Shown: positions 1 to 12,015 of the stretch, piece after piece
Position numbering within the stretch: position 1 is the stretch's first letter
Layout of the letters: each line of letters begins with the position of its first letter
From: Magnolia sinica
Taxonomy: Eukaryota > Streptophyta > Magnoliopsida > Magnoliales > Magnoliaceae
Direction: 5' to 3'
DNA: 64,000 nt
NCBI RefSeq assembly: GCF_029962835.1
Contig: NC_080578.1
Location: 57,157,001-57,221,000, forward strand
Translations under genes and position numbers: made by a program
The notes under the pieces: model-generated
Databases searched by the model: none
Seen by the model: only the letters and a program-made list of their open reading frames with translations
What the model was told of the DNA's origin: nothing

Positions 1-1109
1 AAATTTTGAAATTTTATTGGTCCTTCGACCAGTCGAACCGACCATTAGACCAATCGAGTAAACAATATTTTCACCTATAAATAGAGCACGAATTTTAGAG
101 TTCTTTCATTTATTGCAAGCAAAATCAAGACACCACTATGAGAGATAAGTTTGTGAATTTATTTAGATTTATTGTGCTCATTTTAGATTCTCTTTAATTA
201 GCTTTTGTAATTTGATTTTGTGATCTTCATTCCAATCTTACATTAAGAAGGGATTTGAGTTTTCCCCTTTCTTGAGATCAAAATCAAATCAAGTTATCCC
301 AGGTTGATTTAATTTAAAAATCATTTAGAACTAGAACCTTTTCATTTCTGAGACTAGACATTGAACATCTTTCTCTACATCGGATTGGTTCTACCAAGCT
401 TCTTCAAAAGGATAATTTCCAGATAAGTACCATTTACTTTTTGTACATCTTTTATGGTTTGGTTTGTGAGGTTGTGCCAGAAAATCTCATTTTGGTTTTG
501 TCTGAGGTAATCTAGAAAATCTCAGAGTGTGTGGTTTTTGTAATTGTGTAAGCCCAACTAAAGACACAATTGTGAAGGTTTTAAGGTGAACCTTGAAAAA
601 CCTTTTTCATAGTGAACACTAATATCCCGAGGGAGTGGATATTAGGAGTGGAGTAGTTGTGTGGCTATTTTCTAACAGTTGGTGTACACACAAGCGAACC
701 ACTATAATTCCTAGAGTTGTGGTGGATGATTGAATGTACTTATGTGTGAATGTTGTAATTTATTTTGAGTAATTGCGGTGAATGTTGTAATTTATTTTAT
801 GCTCTTGTGGGAATGTTGTAATAACTTAGTTTATTTTCTTTGCCTCTTTATTGGTTTGGGTTTTTTATACTTAAAAATGTTCTAATAAGGTATTCCTGCC
901 ATAAGCCTTTGGTTTTTGGTGTTAGGTTGTCCTTAAAACTAAGTTTGTATCAACCTCTGAAGACTAGTACATTTGAGGTTGCTATTTACTTGTGCTTCTC
1001 TATTATTTGATTATGCTACCTTTCTTTCAATTCCACATCCACATTTATTTTTTAATTTGACATAGTCCTATTCACCCCCCAATCTAGGACATTTAGCTTG
1101 GCCTTTTCA
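1..1109 (+). mobile_element. Copia-type LTR, plus orientation, left part outside the window
   Basis: The stretch has the layout of a Copia LTR read on the plus strand. A TATA box (CTATAAATAG) lies at 75-84. It is followed by R/U5-like sequence resembling the R/U5 of the Copia LTR at 55.6-60.9 kb (shared phrases such as GGAGTGGAGTAG and CGAACCACTATA). Near the end is the Copia-typical CCTATTCACCCCCC at about 1067-1080. The likely terminal CA is at 1108-1109. No primer-binding site follows, so it is either a solo LTR or the 3' LTR of an element lying to the left. It points the opposite way to the Copia pol beside it and so belongs to a different insertion. Positions 1-55 contain short TCGACCAGTCGA-type palindromes upstream of the TATA box. 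Confidence 0.6.
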
Positions 1110-1254
1110 TATACACTAAGATGTACACTGATATTTACCAATAAATCAACATTTTTACACCCAATCAAAATTTACAAAAATATAAAATTAAAAAAAAATA
1201 AATACACATATATTCAAAAAGAACAATGAAGCCAAAAATCCTCAAGTATAACAG

Positions 1255-3548
1255 TTAAATCATTTGGGCCAATGATGAGATTAGACCGCACGTACTCCAA
1301 TAGATTTTTAGAGATCTCGGCTTTGTTAAAATATCAGCAAGTAGTCGCTCAATAGGCACATAATCCAACACAATCACATTTTCCTCTACTAGCTTACGTA
1401 TAAAGTGGTGTTGGATGTCAATGTACTTTGTTCTAAAATGTTGGACTGGATTTTTTGAAATATTAATAGCACTAGTATTGTCACAAAATAGTGTCACTGT
1501 TGGTTGTTTGATACCATAATCCAGCAACATTTGCTTCATCCAAAGAAGTTGTGCACAACAACTACCGGTTGCAATGTATTCGGCCTCGGTAGTAGACAAG
1601 GATATGGATTATTATTATACTAAGACACTAGACGATTGTTGATGTAAAAACAACCGTCATTAGTTGATTTGCAATCATCAATATTATCGGTCCAATCGGC
1701 ATCTGAATACCCGGCAATAATAGTCAATGTGTCAAATGGGTACCATAAGCCAAAATCAATAGTCCCAGCCACATATCTTATAATTCTCTTAATAGCGGTC
1801 AAATGTGACTCTTTGGGATCAGCCTGGAACTTAGCACATGCACATATGCTAAAAGAAATTTTTGGCTGGCTCGTTGTTAGGTATAGTAAGCTCCTTATCA
1901 TACTGCGATACAAGTGTTGTTCCACACTCTTGCCATTTGCATCTTTGGAAAGTTTAAGTGTGGTGCTCATGAGAGTATGATGATTACGGCCATATTCAAG
2001 TCCAAATATTTTTACCAATTCTTTAGCATACTTGGACTGGCATACAAAAATCCCATTTTGCATTTATTTCACTTGTTATCCTAGGAAGAAATTGAGCTCA
2101 CCAACCATGCTCATCTCAAATTCAGACTTTATCAATTCAGCAAATTCATGAGCCATATCTTCACAAGTGGATCAAAAAACAATGTCATCTACATAAATCT
2201 GGGCAATTAGCAATGCATTACTAGTCTTTTGTGTAAATAGCGCTTTATCACCGCTCCCCCTGCAAAAAATGGTAGTCTAGCAAAAATTGTGTTAAACGCT
2301 CATACCATGCTCGGGGTGCTTGTTTAAGACCGTAGAGTACTTTACTCAATTTGTATACAAGTAGAGGATATTTAGGATCAAGAAATCCCTTAATTTGCTC
2401 AACGTACACTTCTTCCTCAAGTACACCATTGAGTAAAGCACTCTTCACATCCATTTGAAATAATTTATATTGCAATGTACATGCAATGGACACAAGAATT
2501 CTTATAGACTCTAAATGCGCTATCGGGGCAAATGTTTCATTAAAATTGATGGCCTCAATTTGTGAATAACCTTACACAATGAGTCTTGCCTTGTTCTTTA
2601 CCTCATTTCCCAGATTCATCGGACTTGTTCTTGAAAATCCATTTTGATCTAATGATATTTGTTTCTTGTGGCCTAGGGACTAGCTGTCACAACTCGTTCC
2701 TTTCAAACTGTTGCAATTCATCTTGTATTGCTACAATCCAATATTCATTTTTAAATGCCTCTGCAACAATTTTAGAGGTAAAGCAAAGATGACTGAATGT
2801 AGTCTCAAGTTGTCGCTAAGTTTTCACATTAGCTTTAGGATCTCCAATTATCTGATTGAGGGGATGATCCTTAATGACCGGGATATTACCCAACAGCTGA
2901 GACTCAAGTGGAGGAGTGGATTGGTTATCTAATTTACCTATAATGCACAATTCAACATCATCCTCCACATTAATGGTAGGACCATTTTTATCATGTGGTT
3001 GGTCATCAACAACCGCATTAACTATTTCTTGTATTGTAAGGGTCCTCAAGTGGTAGATTCTATAGGTGCAATTGTTTAAGGAGTATCCGAAGAATATACC
3101 ATCATTGCTCCTAGAGTCAAATTTACCTAGTCATTCCCTGCCTCTAAGAATATAACATTTTTTTACCAAAGACAAAAGTATTTCACACTGGGTTATTTTC
3201 CACACCAAAGTTCATATGGAGTTTTATTTGAACCTGCTCTAAGATATACCCATTTAATTATATAGCAGGCGATGTTGATGGCCTCAGCCAAAAAACTTTT
3301 TGTCATGTTTTTACTGTTGAGCATAACTGAGCCCATCTCTTACAACACCTATTCTTTCTTTCCACAACTCCATTTTGTTGGGGAGTTTTTGGAGCTAAAA
3401 ATTCATGACGAATCCCATTTTCAACACAATACCTTTAGAATTGGTCATTTTCAAACTCTCCCCCATGATTACTCTGAATTCTAATAATAACATACCCATC
3501 CCTTTTCTGTTTGAAGTCGCTTAGAGAGTTTCTTAAAATTTTCAAATG
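1255..3548 (-). pseudogene. Copia pol, 3' part: end of integrase, reverse transcriptase, RNase H
   Basis: On the minus strand, 3548 to about 3060 holds the integrase core after the insertion break (ENFKKLSKRL then a decayed GGEFEN-like stretch). About 2520-2064 is reverse transcriptase, with QMDVKSALLNG, VYGLKQAPRAWYERL-type motifs and the catalytic YVDD at 2195-2184. 2063-1255 contains the RT thumb and RNase H, including the tail motif STTEAEYIA near 1599 and DNTSAI, which are typical of Copia RNase H. Several in-frame stops and frameshifts make it non-functional, for example a stop directly after YVDDIVF. It is the continuation of the pol segment at 7502-8557, separated only by the family A solo LTR. 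Confidence 0.85.
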
Positions 3549-4788
3549 TGTAAGCCCTGTATCCTAGACTGTACCATTCCATAGGCTTCCGCGGTCTTCC
3601 CGGTCGAATTCCGGCAACCTTCGACCCTTAACCGGTATTTGCGTGCGACCTTGATTCTCATGTCATCAACCCGAGTCGGCTCAACCCAGGACTTGTACCT
3701 TAGCGACTGCGTCGTCGCCGCGGTTCCGATGCCGTGACTCGCACGCTGAGGTGATACCCTGGTTGGGAGATGTGGGCCAGCGTTCGGTGCGAGGAAAATG
3801 CCGCGCGTGCAAATTCCGAGGGAATCTCTACAAGGTGTCACATCAATCAATCAACCCATCAATCTCATCATGTCAAGTACACATCACCTTTCACCCTTTC
3901 CCAAGCAAGCTCCAAAAGTCAAAAAAAAAATCTTACAAGCCCATACCTTCTCTTACAACTTTTGCCAAAAAAGTCAAAAAGAGCCTCTTACACCCATCAC
4001 CACCACATCCATCACTCCATCACCCATCACTCCCTCTCTCTCTCTCTCTCCCTTTACAAGTCTCTCTCATTTTCAAACTCTCCCATAAGCAAGAAAAATC
4101 TCATACGTATGACCTCTCCAAGCTTCCCAAGCTACAAATGTGGCCCACCTTTCCATCCCTAGATCTCCCATCCTAGCCATCCATTTCTCATCTTCCTCCA
4201 TCAAAGAGAAGCACAAGGAGCTAAGGAAGCCAAGGGAGAAAGAAGATCAAGCAGTGGGTGCCTTGATAGGGTAGTTTTTGATGTTTTTAAGATGGGCCAA
4301 GTGAGGCCAACCGATCAATGGTTTGGATCTCACTTTGGACCCTAAGATGTGGCCAATGGCCCACTTGGATCATCATGATCATTCCATGGTGGGGCCATTC
4401 TCCATGAACCCCATCATGATGTTTATTTTCTTGCATATTTAGGGTCATCTAGACCGTCTAATTTAGTGGAGAAGGGATCTCCACCGTTGGATTTAATTTT
4501 AATAGGCCCACATGTAATGGGACCCACTTGATGTATGATTTAGTGTAAGGGAGGGCCCATAGTGCCGGGGTCCCTCCATCACGCGGGTCTCACTCTCTAT
4601 CTCTCTCCCTTTTATTTTAATTTTTTTATGATGATAATGAGATTGTGTGGCCCACTTGAATGGACCCCACCATGAAGTTAGTATGTTATCCAAACCATTT
4701 ACAAGTGGGGCCCACTTTGCGTGTATTGTACCCACACCATCCATCAGTGGTGGCCCTCATGAGCAAGCCCACCTTGCTTGGCCAGAGA

Positions 4789-5240
4789 GTCCAGCGTCCA
4801 GGGACGCTGGACGTTTGCTGAAAAACACAAATACAAGCTTGGTTCCAAGCCAATGGAGGAGGCCCACTCATGTAGGCCCCACCTTGATGTATGTCTTCAA
4901 TCCACACCATCCATTCCTTTCCCAAGCCCCTTTTAGGCATTGAGTCGAAAGATGGGATCAATCAAACCTTTGGGCGGGCCATACCATACCAAATGGTGGT
5001 TTTCACCATTGAAACCTCCCCTGATTGTTTATACGACGAAATATGCCCAATATTGGGCTTGTTTTGCTTGTCTAGAGCCATGGAGGGCCATTGGACAGAG
5101 TGGATTGTTTGGATGTGGACCCCACTGGTGAAAACCACAGAAAAATTGAAAATAAAAAAATAAAATATAACCAACACAGTAGCTGCTGCTACTGTGTCAG
5201 ACGGCAGCAAGCGCTGCCTGCGCACAGTGTCCAGTGGATG
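4789..5240. repeat. Cluster of short palindromes in the family A solo LTR
   Basis: A perfect inverted repeat with 11-bp arms and a 2-bp centre lies at 4789-4812 (GTCCAGCGTCC and its complement). A second hairpin, CACAGTAG-CTGCTG-CTACTGTG, lies at about 5176-5197. A third, GGCAGC-AAGC-GCTGCC, follows at about 5203-5218. I did not find the same three structures at the matching place in the other two family A LTRs. Confidence 0.6.
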
Positions 5241-5594
5241 GGCAAGCGGACAACCAAGCACGGCTGTAGTCGTGGGCCCACTCCAAAAATCAGCCTGATC
5301 TAAGACTCAGGTGGCCCACACCGTAGGAAACAGTGGGATTGAACCTCTACCTTTGAAACCCTTTTTGGGTCCATAGAAGTTTTGGATCAGGGTGAAATTT
5401 GTTTTCACCCCTCATCTAGGCCCACGTGGCCTTATCAACGGGTTGGATGGAGCGTAAACATTATGGTGGGCCCCACATGGAGCCACCGTGGTACATGTGT
5501 TTTATTTCCACCGTCTAGGCGGATGGTGGAGCCCACTGTGATGTTTGTAATTTATCCCCACCGTCCAGGGACGGTGGGTGGGATTCTTATGCAT

Positions 5595-5722
5595 GCGTGT
5601 GTGGGTGTGTGCGTGTGTGTGTATATTTATATATATATATATATATGTACATATATATAATATTATATAATATTGTATGTATTGTATATATATATATATA
5701 TATTATATATTATATTATATAT
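5595..5722. repeat. GT/AT microsatellite tract
   Basis: A run of GT repeats passes into long AT repeats and ATATTATATAAT variants. Comparable AT-rich tracts occur at the corresponding place in the other family A LTRs (33223-33250, 33376-33408, 41351-41474). Confidence 0.9.
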
Positions 5723-5733
5723 AACTTATTGAT

Positions 5734-6100
5734 GGTTGAGGCCCACTTTGATTTATATGTAAGGCCCATGGGTCGAGGCCCATTTGATGTATTAGGGGCC
5801 CATGGGTTATGGCCCACTAAAAATGTTTTGGGGCTTATGGGTTGAGGCCCATTTGATGTACATTTGGGGTCCCATTGGGGTGGCCCATTTGTTACACATA
5901 AGGCCCATAAGATTAGTCTCATTTGATGCATTCTAAGGCCCACGGGTCATGGCCCATTGCAATGCACATAAGGCCCATTGGTGCGGCCTATTGATGTGGC
6001 CTACTTGATGAATATAAGGCCCATATGATATGGTTATTTGATGTATTTAAGGCCCAATGGGATGTACCTAAGGTCCATTGCAATGTACAATCTCAACATG
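5734..6100. repeat. Degenerate tandem array of GGCCCATTTGAT units (LTR A)
   Basis: More than ten irregularly spaced units of the form (A/C)GGCCCATTTGATG, alternating with AAGGCCCATGGG. The same array, with its own unit drift (TCGGCCCATTTGATT), recurs in the other LTR A copies at about 34070-34210 and 42283-42440. Confidence 0.7.
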
Positions 6101-7501
6101 GGTTATGTAATGATGTTTACGTCGGGCTATGCCTTGGGAGCAATGGTGGTTTGACGTCCACATTGCAAGTATAGTGTGGTTAAATGTCTGCATTATGACT
6201 TTCCCTAGGGCCCATTGTTGGGCCCATACGTGTAATGTGTAGGCCGTCTGGGCCCATTTTCGTTATGAACATCATCCATCCCACATAACATGTTTAGTTC
6301 CATGATTCATGATCATATGCATCATATGTATGCTTGATATGAGAAATGACCGATCATAGCATATACCTTCGGGCAGATTGTTTAGGGGCTCCCGTACAGG
6401 GGGTGTTGCCCTACATGAGCGCACGAGATGCGCAGGATTGCTGCATGACTGGATAACGTGATTCATGCATTCGCATTGTGTGATATGGTTACTGTACGCC
6501 CTAACGACATCAGAACCGTAGCCTCCACAGACGTATCGTGGTTGGCAGGATTGGATACCGAAAATACTGTTCTACATGAGGTGTGATAGATATCCCTAGG
6601 TGAAAGTCCCTAAACCCTTATGGTACCAAGAGGTTGCTCCAACGTCTAGACCGAGTAGGTGCATGAGCACTGAGTGCCGATTACCAGACGGTTGCACTTT
6701 CCACTGTGTCGTGGTCGGTTGGAAGGGGGTGCGGCCTTATCCGCCTGAGAGTAGGGGGCAATGCTAGGCTGAGTCTGACCAGCTTGAGGAATGGGTCCGC
6801 TATTGACTTGCCGAGCCCGATATTGGCAGGCGGATAGTGAGGTCTTTTCCACTCACCTTATTGCGTGCGATGGGGCGGCAATCTGGTTTGGAGTGTACTA
6901 GACCCCGGTGATATTCTAGATTTGAGCCGTATTGACATGTGGACTTAGATGAGGGTTTGTATGCTTGAGTTGCATTTCACATTTGCATGGCCTTGGTATG
7001 GCCGACATCATTCTTTGCACCGTATGGCCTTGATACGGCTAATGGTATTCTTGGCATTCATCAGCATGTTCCACATTACTTTGACACTGCATGGCTGTAT
7101 TACCACCTTGAGCATACACTTTCACCACCCTCTAAGCTTTCCATAAGCTTATGCACGACCGTTGCGTGCAGGTGACGTTGGATCGCAGCAGTGCTGAGGC
7201 TTAAGCACGTAGCAGATCTTTTTGGAGCTTTTGGTCTATCATCATTGTATTTCCCTTTATGCTCATTGTACTTGTAAAGTTTTTTATCATAGTGAAAATG
7301 TGATGGAGTTTTTGATTGTTGTTTGTGGGTTATGCTCATTACGAATCAAACTGATGTTGAAAACCCTCCTTGCAGCATCCCAGGATCGGAACCTGGCGAA
7401 TGGGCGCTGGGAGCTGAGAATGGGGTTCTACAGTGGCTGTCGACGCCAGATTCGGTGATCGGAAATTTTGTGAGCCCGATTTCCGAGTTTGGGGCGTGAC
7501 A

Positions 7502-8557
7502 AAATGCATTATATTTCTCCTTAAGAAATGCGACCCAAGTGAATCTGGAGTAATCGTTTACCACTACTAGAAAATATCTTTTACCTCCATCGCTCTCAAC
7601 TCTAGTGGGACCTATTAGATCCATATGTAGCGAGTCAAGTGGTTTTAAAGTTGCTACGGTGGTTGTCTTCTTATGTGCAACTTTTATCTATTTTCCTTTA
7701 AGACAATCACCTCACAATCTTTTATTTCTTCCCAATCATAGGAAATACTCTCACTAGATTTTTCGAGCTGAGTTGGGATAAGTTTCGATAGTGTACATGC
7801 CCGAGTCTTTGGTGCCACAATTCATACTCATTGTCTCAGGCCATGTGACATCTTGTGGATGGGGTACTTTCTCCACTGCTTTCTATCACATAGCAATTAT
7901 CACTTGTGTAGAGACCTTTCATAATTAATTTACCTATAGGGTTCGACATCTCACACACATCCTTGGAGAAAGCGACCGACTGTTCTTTGTCACGAATTTG
8001 AAAAAATCTTAAAATATTGTGTTTCAATCCCTCAACACAAACAACATCCTCAATCTTGGGCAATCTAAGCCCAACTATTGTCCCACGTCCAACAATCTTG
8101 GCGATGGTCCCATCTCTAAAAGTAACCAACCCACCATCAAATTCGGTGTAATGGCAAAAGTAGGTCTAGTCACCAGTCATGTGTCTAGAGCAACCGCTAT
8201 CAAGATGTCATTTCGAACTACTACCTGCTTTAAGTGTGGTATGAATCACAACGCAGATAGTTTTATTTTTTACTACCCATTTGGTGATAACCTTCTTTGG
8301 AGATTAGGTATTCTTTTTTATTTCTCCTTTACACTGGTTGTTCATGGGTGCTTTGGATTTTTGGGGCAACTGATCCATATTCACCTAATTCATCATTTCT
8401 TTGGTTTTCTGATTCAATTATGCCACTTTCTTTAGCAACTCCTCCATATTTTTTGTCATTTTAAGAGGAATGGATATTTCCTCCTTTCAATTGGAGTTTT
8501 CATGGGAGGACTCTTTGATTTTTGCATCATTTTTTTTGTTGGTTTAGATTTACTAAT
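7502..8557 (-). pseudogene. Copia pol, 5' part: protease and start of integrase
   Basis: Minus strand. The aspartic protease motif HLDSGCSRHMTGD lies near 8207-8169, with the catalytic DSG at 8201-8193 still present. The GAG-pre-integrase region follows (about 8129-7836), then the integrase start MDLIGPTRVESDGGKRY at about 7624 and VNDYSRFTWVAFLKEK, typical of SIRE/Tork Copia elements. Reading stops at the family A solo LTR and resumes at 3548. In-frame stops separate the modules, so this is a relic. The first bases (7502-7506) are the duplicated target AAATG. Confidence 0.85.
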
Positions 8558-9598
8558 TGTAACGTCCTAGATTTTCGTTATTTTGGATTTCCAAAAACCC
8601 TTGAAATTTTTTATTTTAATTAACTTATATTGTCACTTACTAACCATTAACACTTGATGTTAGCCTATACGTCAGTGGTACCAATAAAGAACCACACCAA
8701 TCTGATTAATCAACCATAGGAAGCCAACGAATCCAGCCGATCACTTAAACACTGAGTTTAGCCACACGATTTGCACACGTAGGGTCTAAATCTAGCCGAC
8801 CTATCATTGACTAAATGAGACAACTGTAATTAAACAAAGATCTACCCAAAGTCGAGATGAGTAGGGGTCAGATCTTAATTAATAAACCAAATAAATCCAG
8901 TTACTTCTTTAGCCTAAAAACCAACGGTTAGGGCTCTATTAAGACCGAATCACCATTTCCACCAATTACGAATAGATCACACTATGAAAATAGTTAATCC
9001 AAACCCTAATCATCACGCACAAGAAATATTAATACTTAATTCATTCTAGAAATACCCTGATTTTTTGAACAAGCTCTAAACCACTCATTAGTGGACCACT
9101 AAATCCGAGGCTATAAAAATATATTCGTCTTAGTGGACTTGACGTCCATCGTGGGACATCGAGCCAAGATCGTGTCTCGAATCATTCAACTTGGACTTGC
9201 AAGGCGAGTACTTGAGTTGTGCCAATACCTTATATGAAAAGCTGAAACTTAAGTGAATTGGGTCATCCACTCTTATGAAAAGTTAAGAATTTTAGAGCGT
9301 CGGTTTATGACCAAACATCACATGTAGAATAAGGATATTTTCCCACACATATCCGTATAGCCACGACCTCGAACAACCATCGGGGACCGTTGAACAGACT
9401 TCTGATCATACCCATCGATCGATGCATCTAAATGATAGGCCGATTGTGTCTATGAGTAGATCATCGCTAGGGCCAACTATTCAACAGTAGGTGTCGACTC
9501 CTACACACCGTAGTGGCCCCTAAATAGTAGAAAAATACTCCCCTAGGGCTAGTATAGTAAAAACCCAGCCCTTAGGGCCATTTACACCAAATCTGGCA

Positions 9599-9609
9599 CT
9601 ATATAAAGG
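9599..9609 (+). promoter_or_regulatory. TATA box of LTR B copy 1
   Basis: CTATATAAAGG lies about 55 bases upstream of a purine-rich leader tract. The same TATA-plus-tract layout is found in each family B LTR (52436-52446 plus; 32413-32422 and about 58433-58443 minus), which supports it as the LTR promoter. Confidence 0.6.
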
Positions 9610-10689
9610 CCTTATTTGGGCACCCCCTCCTCCCATACGAATTTCATGCTCTAGATCAAGAGGGAAAAAAGGGAGAAAGGGAGAAGAGAAAGAGGAGAGA
9701 GGAGAAGAGAGAGCTTAGGTTGTGGGTGTTGGTGCACTTTCGCCCTCACATCCCATATCTAGCCGCTTCACCGTAATAAGAGTCATCGCTGGAGTTTTTC
9801 CCGATAATAAATGGAGGTAAATGTTGAATTCCACTTATAATCTAGGGTTTTAATACTTGTTTATCCCCATTCTCATAAGCTTGTATGCTGCTTAGGTATT
9901 TCAATGATCTTTTTCAAAACTCTAACCTAAGGAGCACCATGAGTTGGACGAAATGTCACAAGGTGCGAACCATTATGCCCAGTTTTCCATTTATCGACCC
10001 TTGGGGGTCTCAGTTAATGATTTGCTATGGTGAATGATTTGTAAATAGCTAGCATGTTCATATTTTGGGTTTGATTGTAATATGTGTCATTACTTGTCTA
10101 TGCATGCTCACATGTTTGATAAAATGTCTAAGTAATTAAACGTATTATTCTAATGATACTCACATGATTGATTGAACTCTAGATTGAATGTGTTGATTTG
10201 TTTATGCTCACGTGTTTGATTATATGTTCCAATGATTATACTACTCTATTGTTGCTCACATGTTCGATGAAATGCCTAAGTGAATGTATTGCTCTATTGA
10301 TGCTAACATGTTCGCTGAAATGCATAAGTCGTTATGTAGTAGTATATATGTTATAATCACATGATGTAGTGTTTAGTTGATAGTGATGCTTATAATTTCT
10401 ACGATGTTGGGTCAGTCAGTAAACTGCCTAAATCAACGGGTGGCCCGAGTTAGGGTGGCCACCCTAAGCTTGTTTAATCAACCCGGGTTAAACACGGACG
10501 ACTAACAATAGATGGACTACACGGTCTGCTTGCACCTAATGCTGGTTGTGTCGTGATTCTCCCAGGTCAATCAAATTAGTCCACTAGCTGACTGATCATG
10601 TATATTCACAATGTATGACACGACTAAATGAAATCTAAGATACCCCGTTCCCAATGGATGTGTCCATTCATAACCATTAATGCGATACG

Positions 10690-10895
10690 ATCCCACTAAG
10701 ACTCATGAGCCAGGCATGGTGGTATTGGACACCGTGTCCGAGCTGTCGGCCTACACTAAGGCGACGAGCCTCCCCGTAGTGACCAGTGACCAACTAAGAC
10801 TCATGAGTCGGGCATGGTAGTATTAGACACCGTTTCTGAGCTGTTGGCATATGCTAGGGTGACGAGCCTTCCCATAGTGACCAGTGAGCACTGAT
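10690..10895 (+). repeat. Two tandem ~98-bp repeats in LTR B copy 1
   Basis: The unit runs from 'ctaagactcatgag' through 'gacgagcctccccgtagtgac'. It is present twice in a row, starting near 10695 and 10793. The same pair recurs in the other family B LTRs at about 53668-53860 (plus), 20820-21020, 31015-31205 and 57010-57205 (minus), so it was present in the family ancestor. Confidence 0.75.
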
Positions 10896-12015
10896 GGAGG
10901 TGATAGACCATTGCTCGAATGTCCCCCGTCAAATTACCTGGCCGATGTTGTGTGTTAGAGTACCATTTGAATGACACAGGCATGAATGGAATCAGGTGAC
11001 GAGCCCTTTCCATATGGTAATTTGGTTTTATGTGACAAGCCCATACCTCGAAACTGAGTGATCATACTCGGTATGGGTGACAACCCATACCGGGTTGACC
11101 CTCATACATTTATGTATCATACCGTACCCTTGGAATTGTTAATTTATGAGATAAATGGGTGACACCAAAATTTGGATCAAGGGACACTGGTAAGGAGTCG
11201 GTAGGGGTTGCAACGAGCCATGTGATTCGGATAAAGACTTGTGATATAACGTCGGTATCCTAGCTTCACCAATATGCTGGATGAATTGAGCTTAATAATT
11301 ACTTGGCTAACATGATCATTCATTGCATCACATTAGATTAGAATGTAGCGAATAGGCGTGGTTGTCGCGTAATGAGGAAGTATTGTCATTTGCAAAACAA
11401 GTGGTCGGAGTCACGTGTGAGGGAGTGTTGTTTGGAAAGGACATGCATCATATCATACCTTCATATGCACATTTAACAAGAGTATTTAGGAATTGTTTGA
11501 TTTCTTATTTATCATTAACTACACTGATTGTGTCGATAGCATGTATAACTTAGGACTAATGGAACCACTGAGTTAGTTACTCACTCCACCTGGGACGGTG
11601 TTTTAAAACACCAACCAGACATATTATTGATGCAGGTTCTATCGAGACCTCAGACAGGTAGGCTTATATCGGGTTATGCCAACGCCGTTATGTTTTGGAG
11701 AATTGGGTGTAAACTGAAGGCTTTACACTTTAACCGTCTTGGGTATGTATATTGTGGATTGTGGTTTGTATAATCCCATCTTGGGCGATCATCACAATTG
11801 GAACTGTACTTTTAACTCTTGGCCCTATATTTTTGAATCTATTGTTATCTCTACCTCACTTTAGATCTGCTAATTTGAATTACGCTACTCTGATTATCTG
11901 TGTGTGAAATGAATTTAAATCTGAATGAGGACACACGTACATTCTCATTAGGTTAACATCCGGGAACTCAGGATCAGAGTCTTTGTACTCGAGTGCTGAT
12001 TTTCGGGGCGTTACA

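Larger units (their letters stand above)
3549..7501 (+). mobile_element. Solo LTR, Gypsy family A
   Basis: The element begins TGTAAG at 3549 and ends GTGACA at 7501. It is flanked by the 5-bp duplication AAATG (3544-3548 and 7502-7506). Sequence matches the LTRs of the Gypsy A element at 18823-44132, including the start (GTATCCTAGACCGTA-like), the CT-rich block, the GGCCCATTTGAT array and the terminal half. There is no internal region, so it is a solo LTR, normally the product of recombination between the two LTRs of one element. It is long for an LTR (3953 bp). It lies inside the integrase region of the Copia element. Confidence 0.9.
8558..12015 (+). mobile_element. Solo LTR, Gypsy family B (copy 1, plus orientation)
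   Basis: Begins TGTAACGTCC at 8558 and ends GGGGCGTTACA at 12015, flanked by the duplication CTAAT (8553-8557 and 12016-12020). It is homologous, in opposite orientation, to the two 3108-bp LTRs of Gypsy B (19876-22983 and 30064-33171). A TATA box (CTATATAAAGG) is at about 9599-9609, followed by a purine-rich GA tract at about 9659-9716. No internal region is present. It interrupts the Copia element between gag and protease. Confidence 0.9.

Noticed and set aside
3751..4176. Overlapping plus-strand open frames of about 100-140 codons
   Set aside because: They come from CT-rich low-complexity LTR A sequence. All three frames are open because of composition, and the matching region of the other LTR A copies is not open in the same way.
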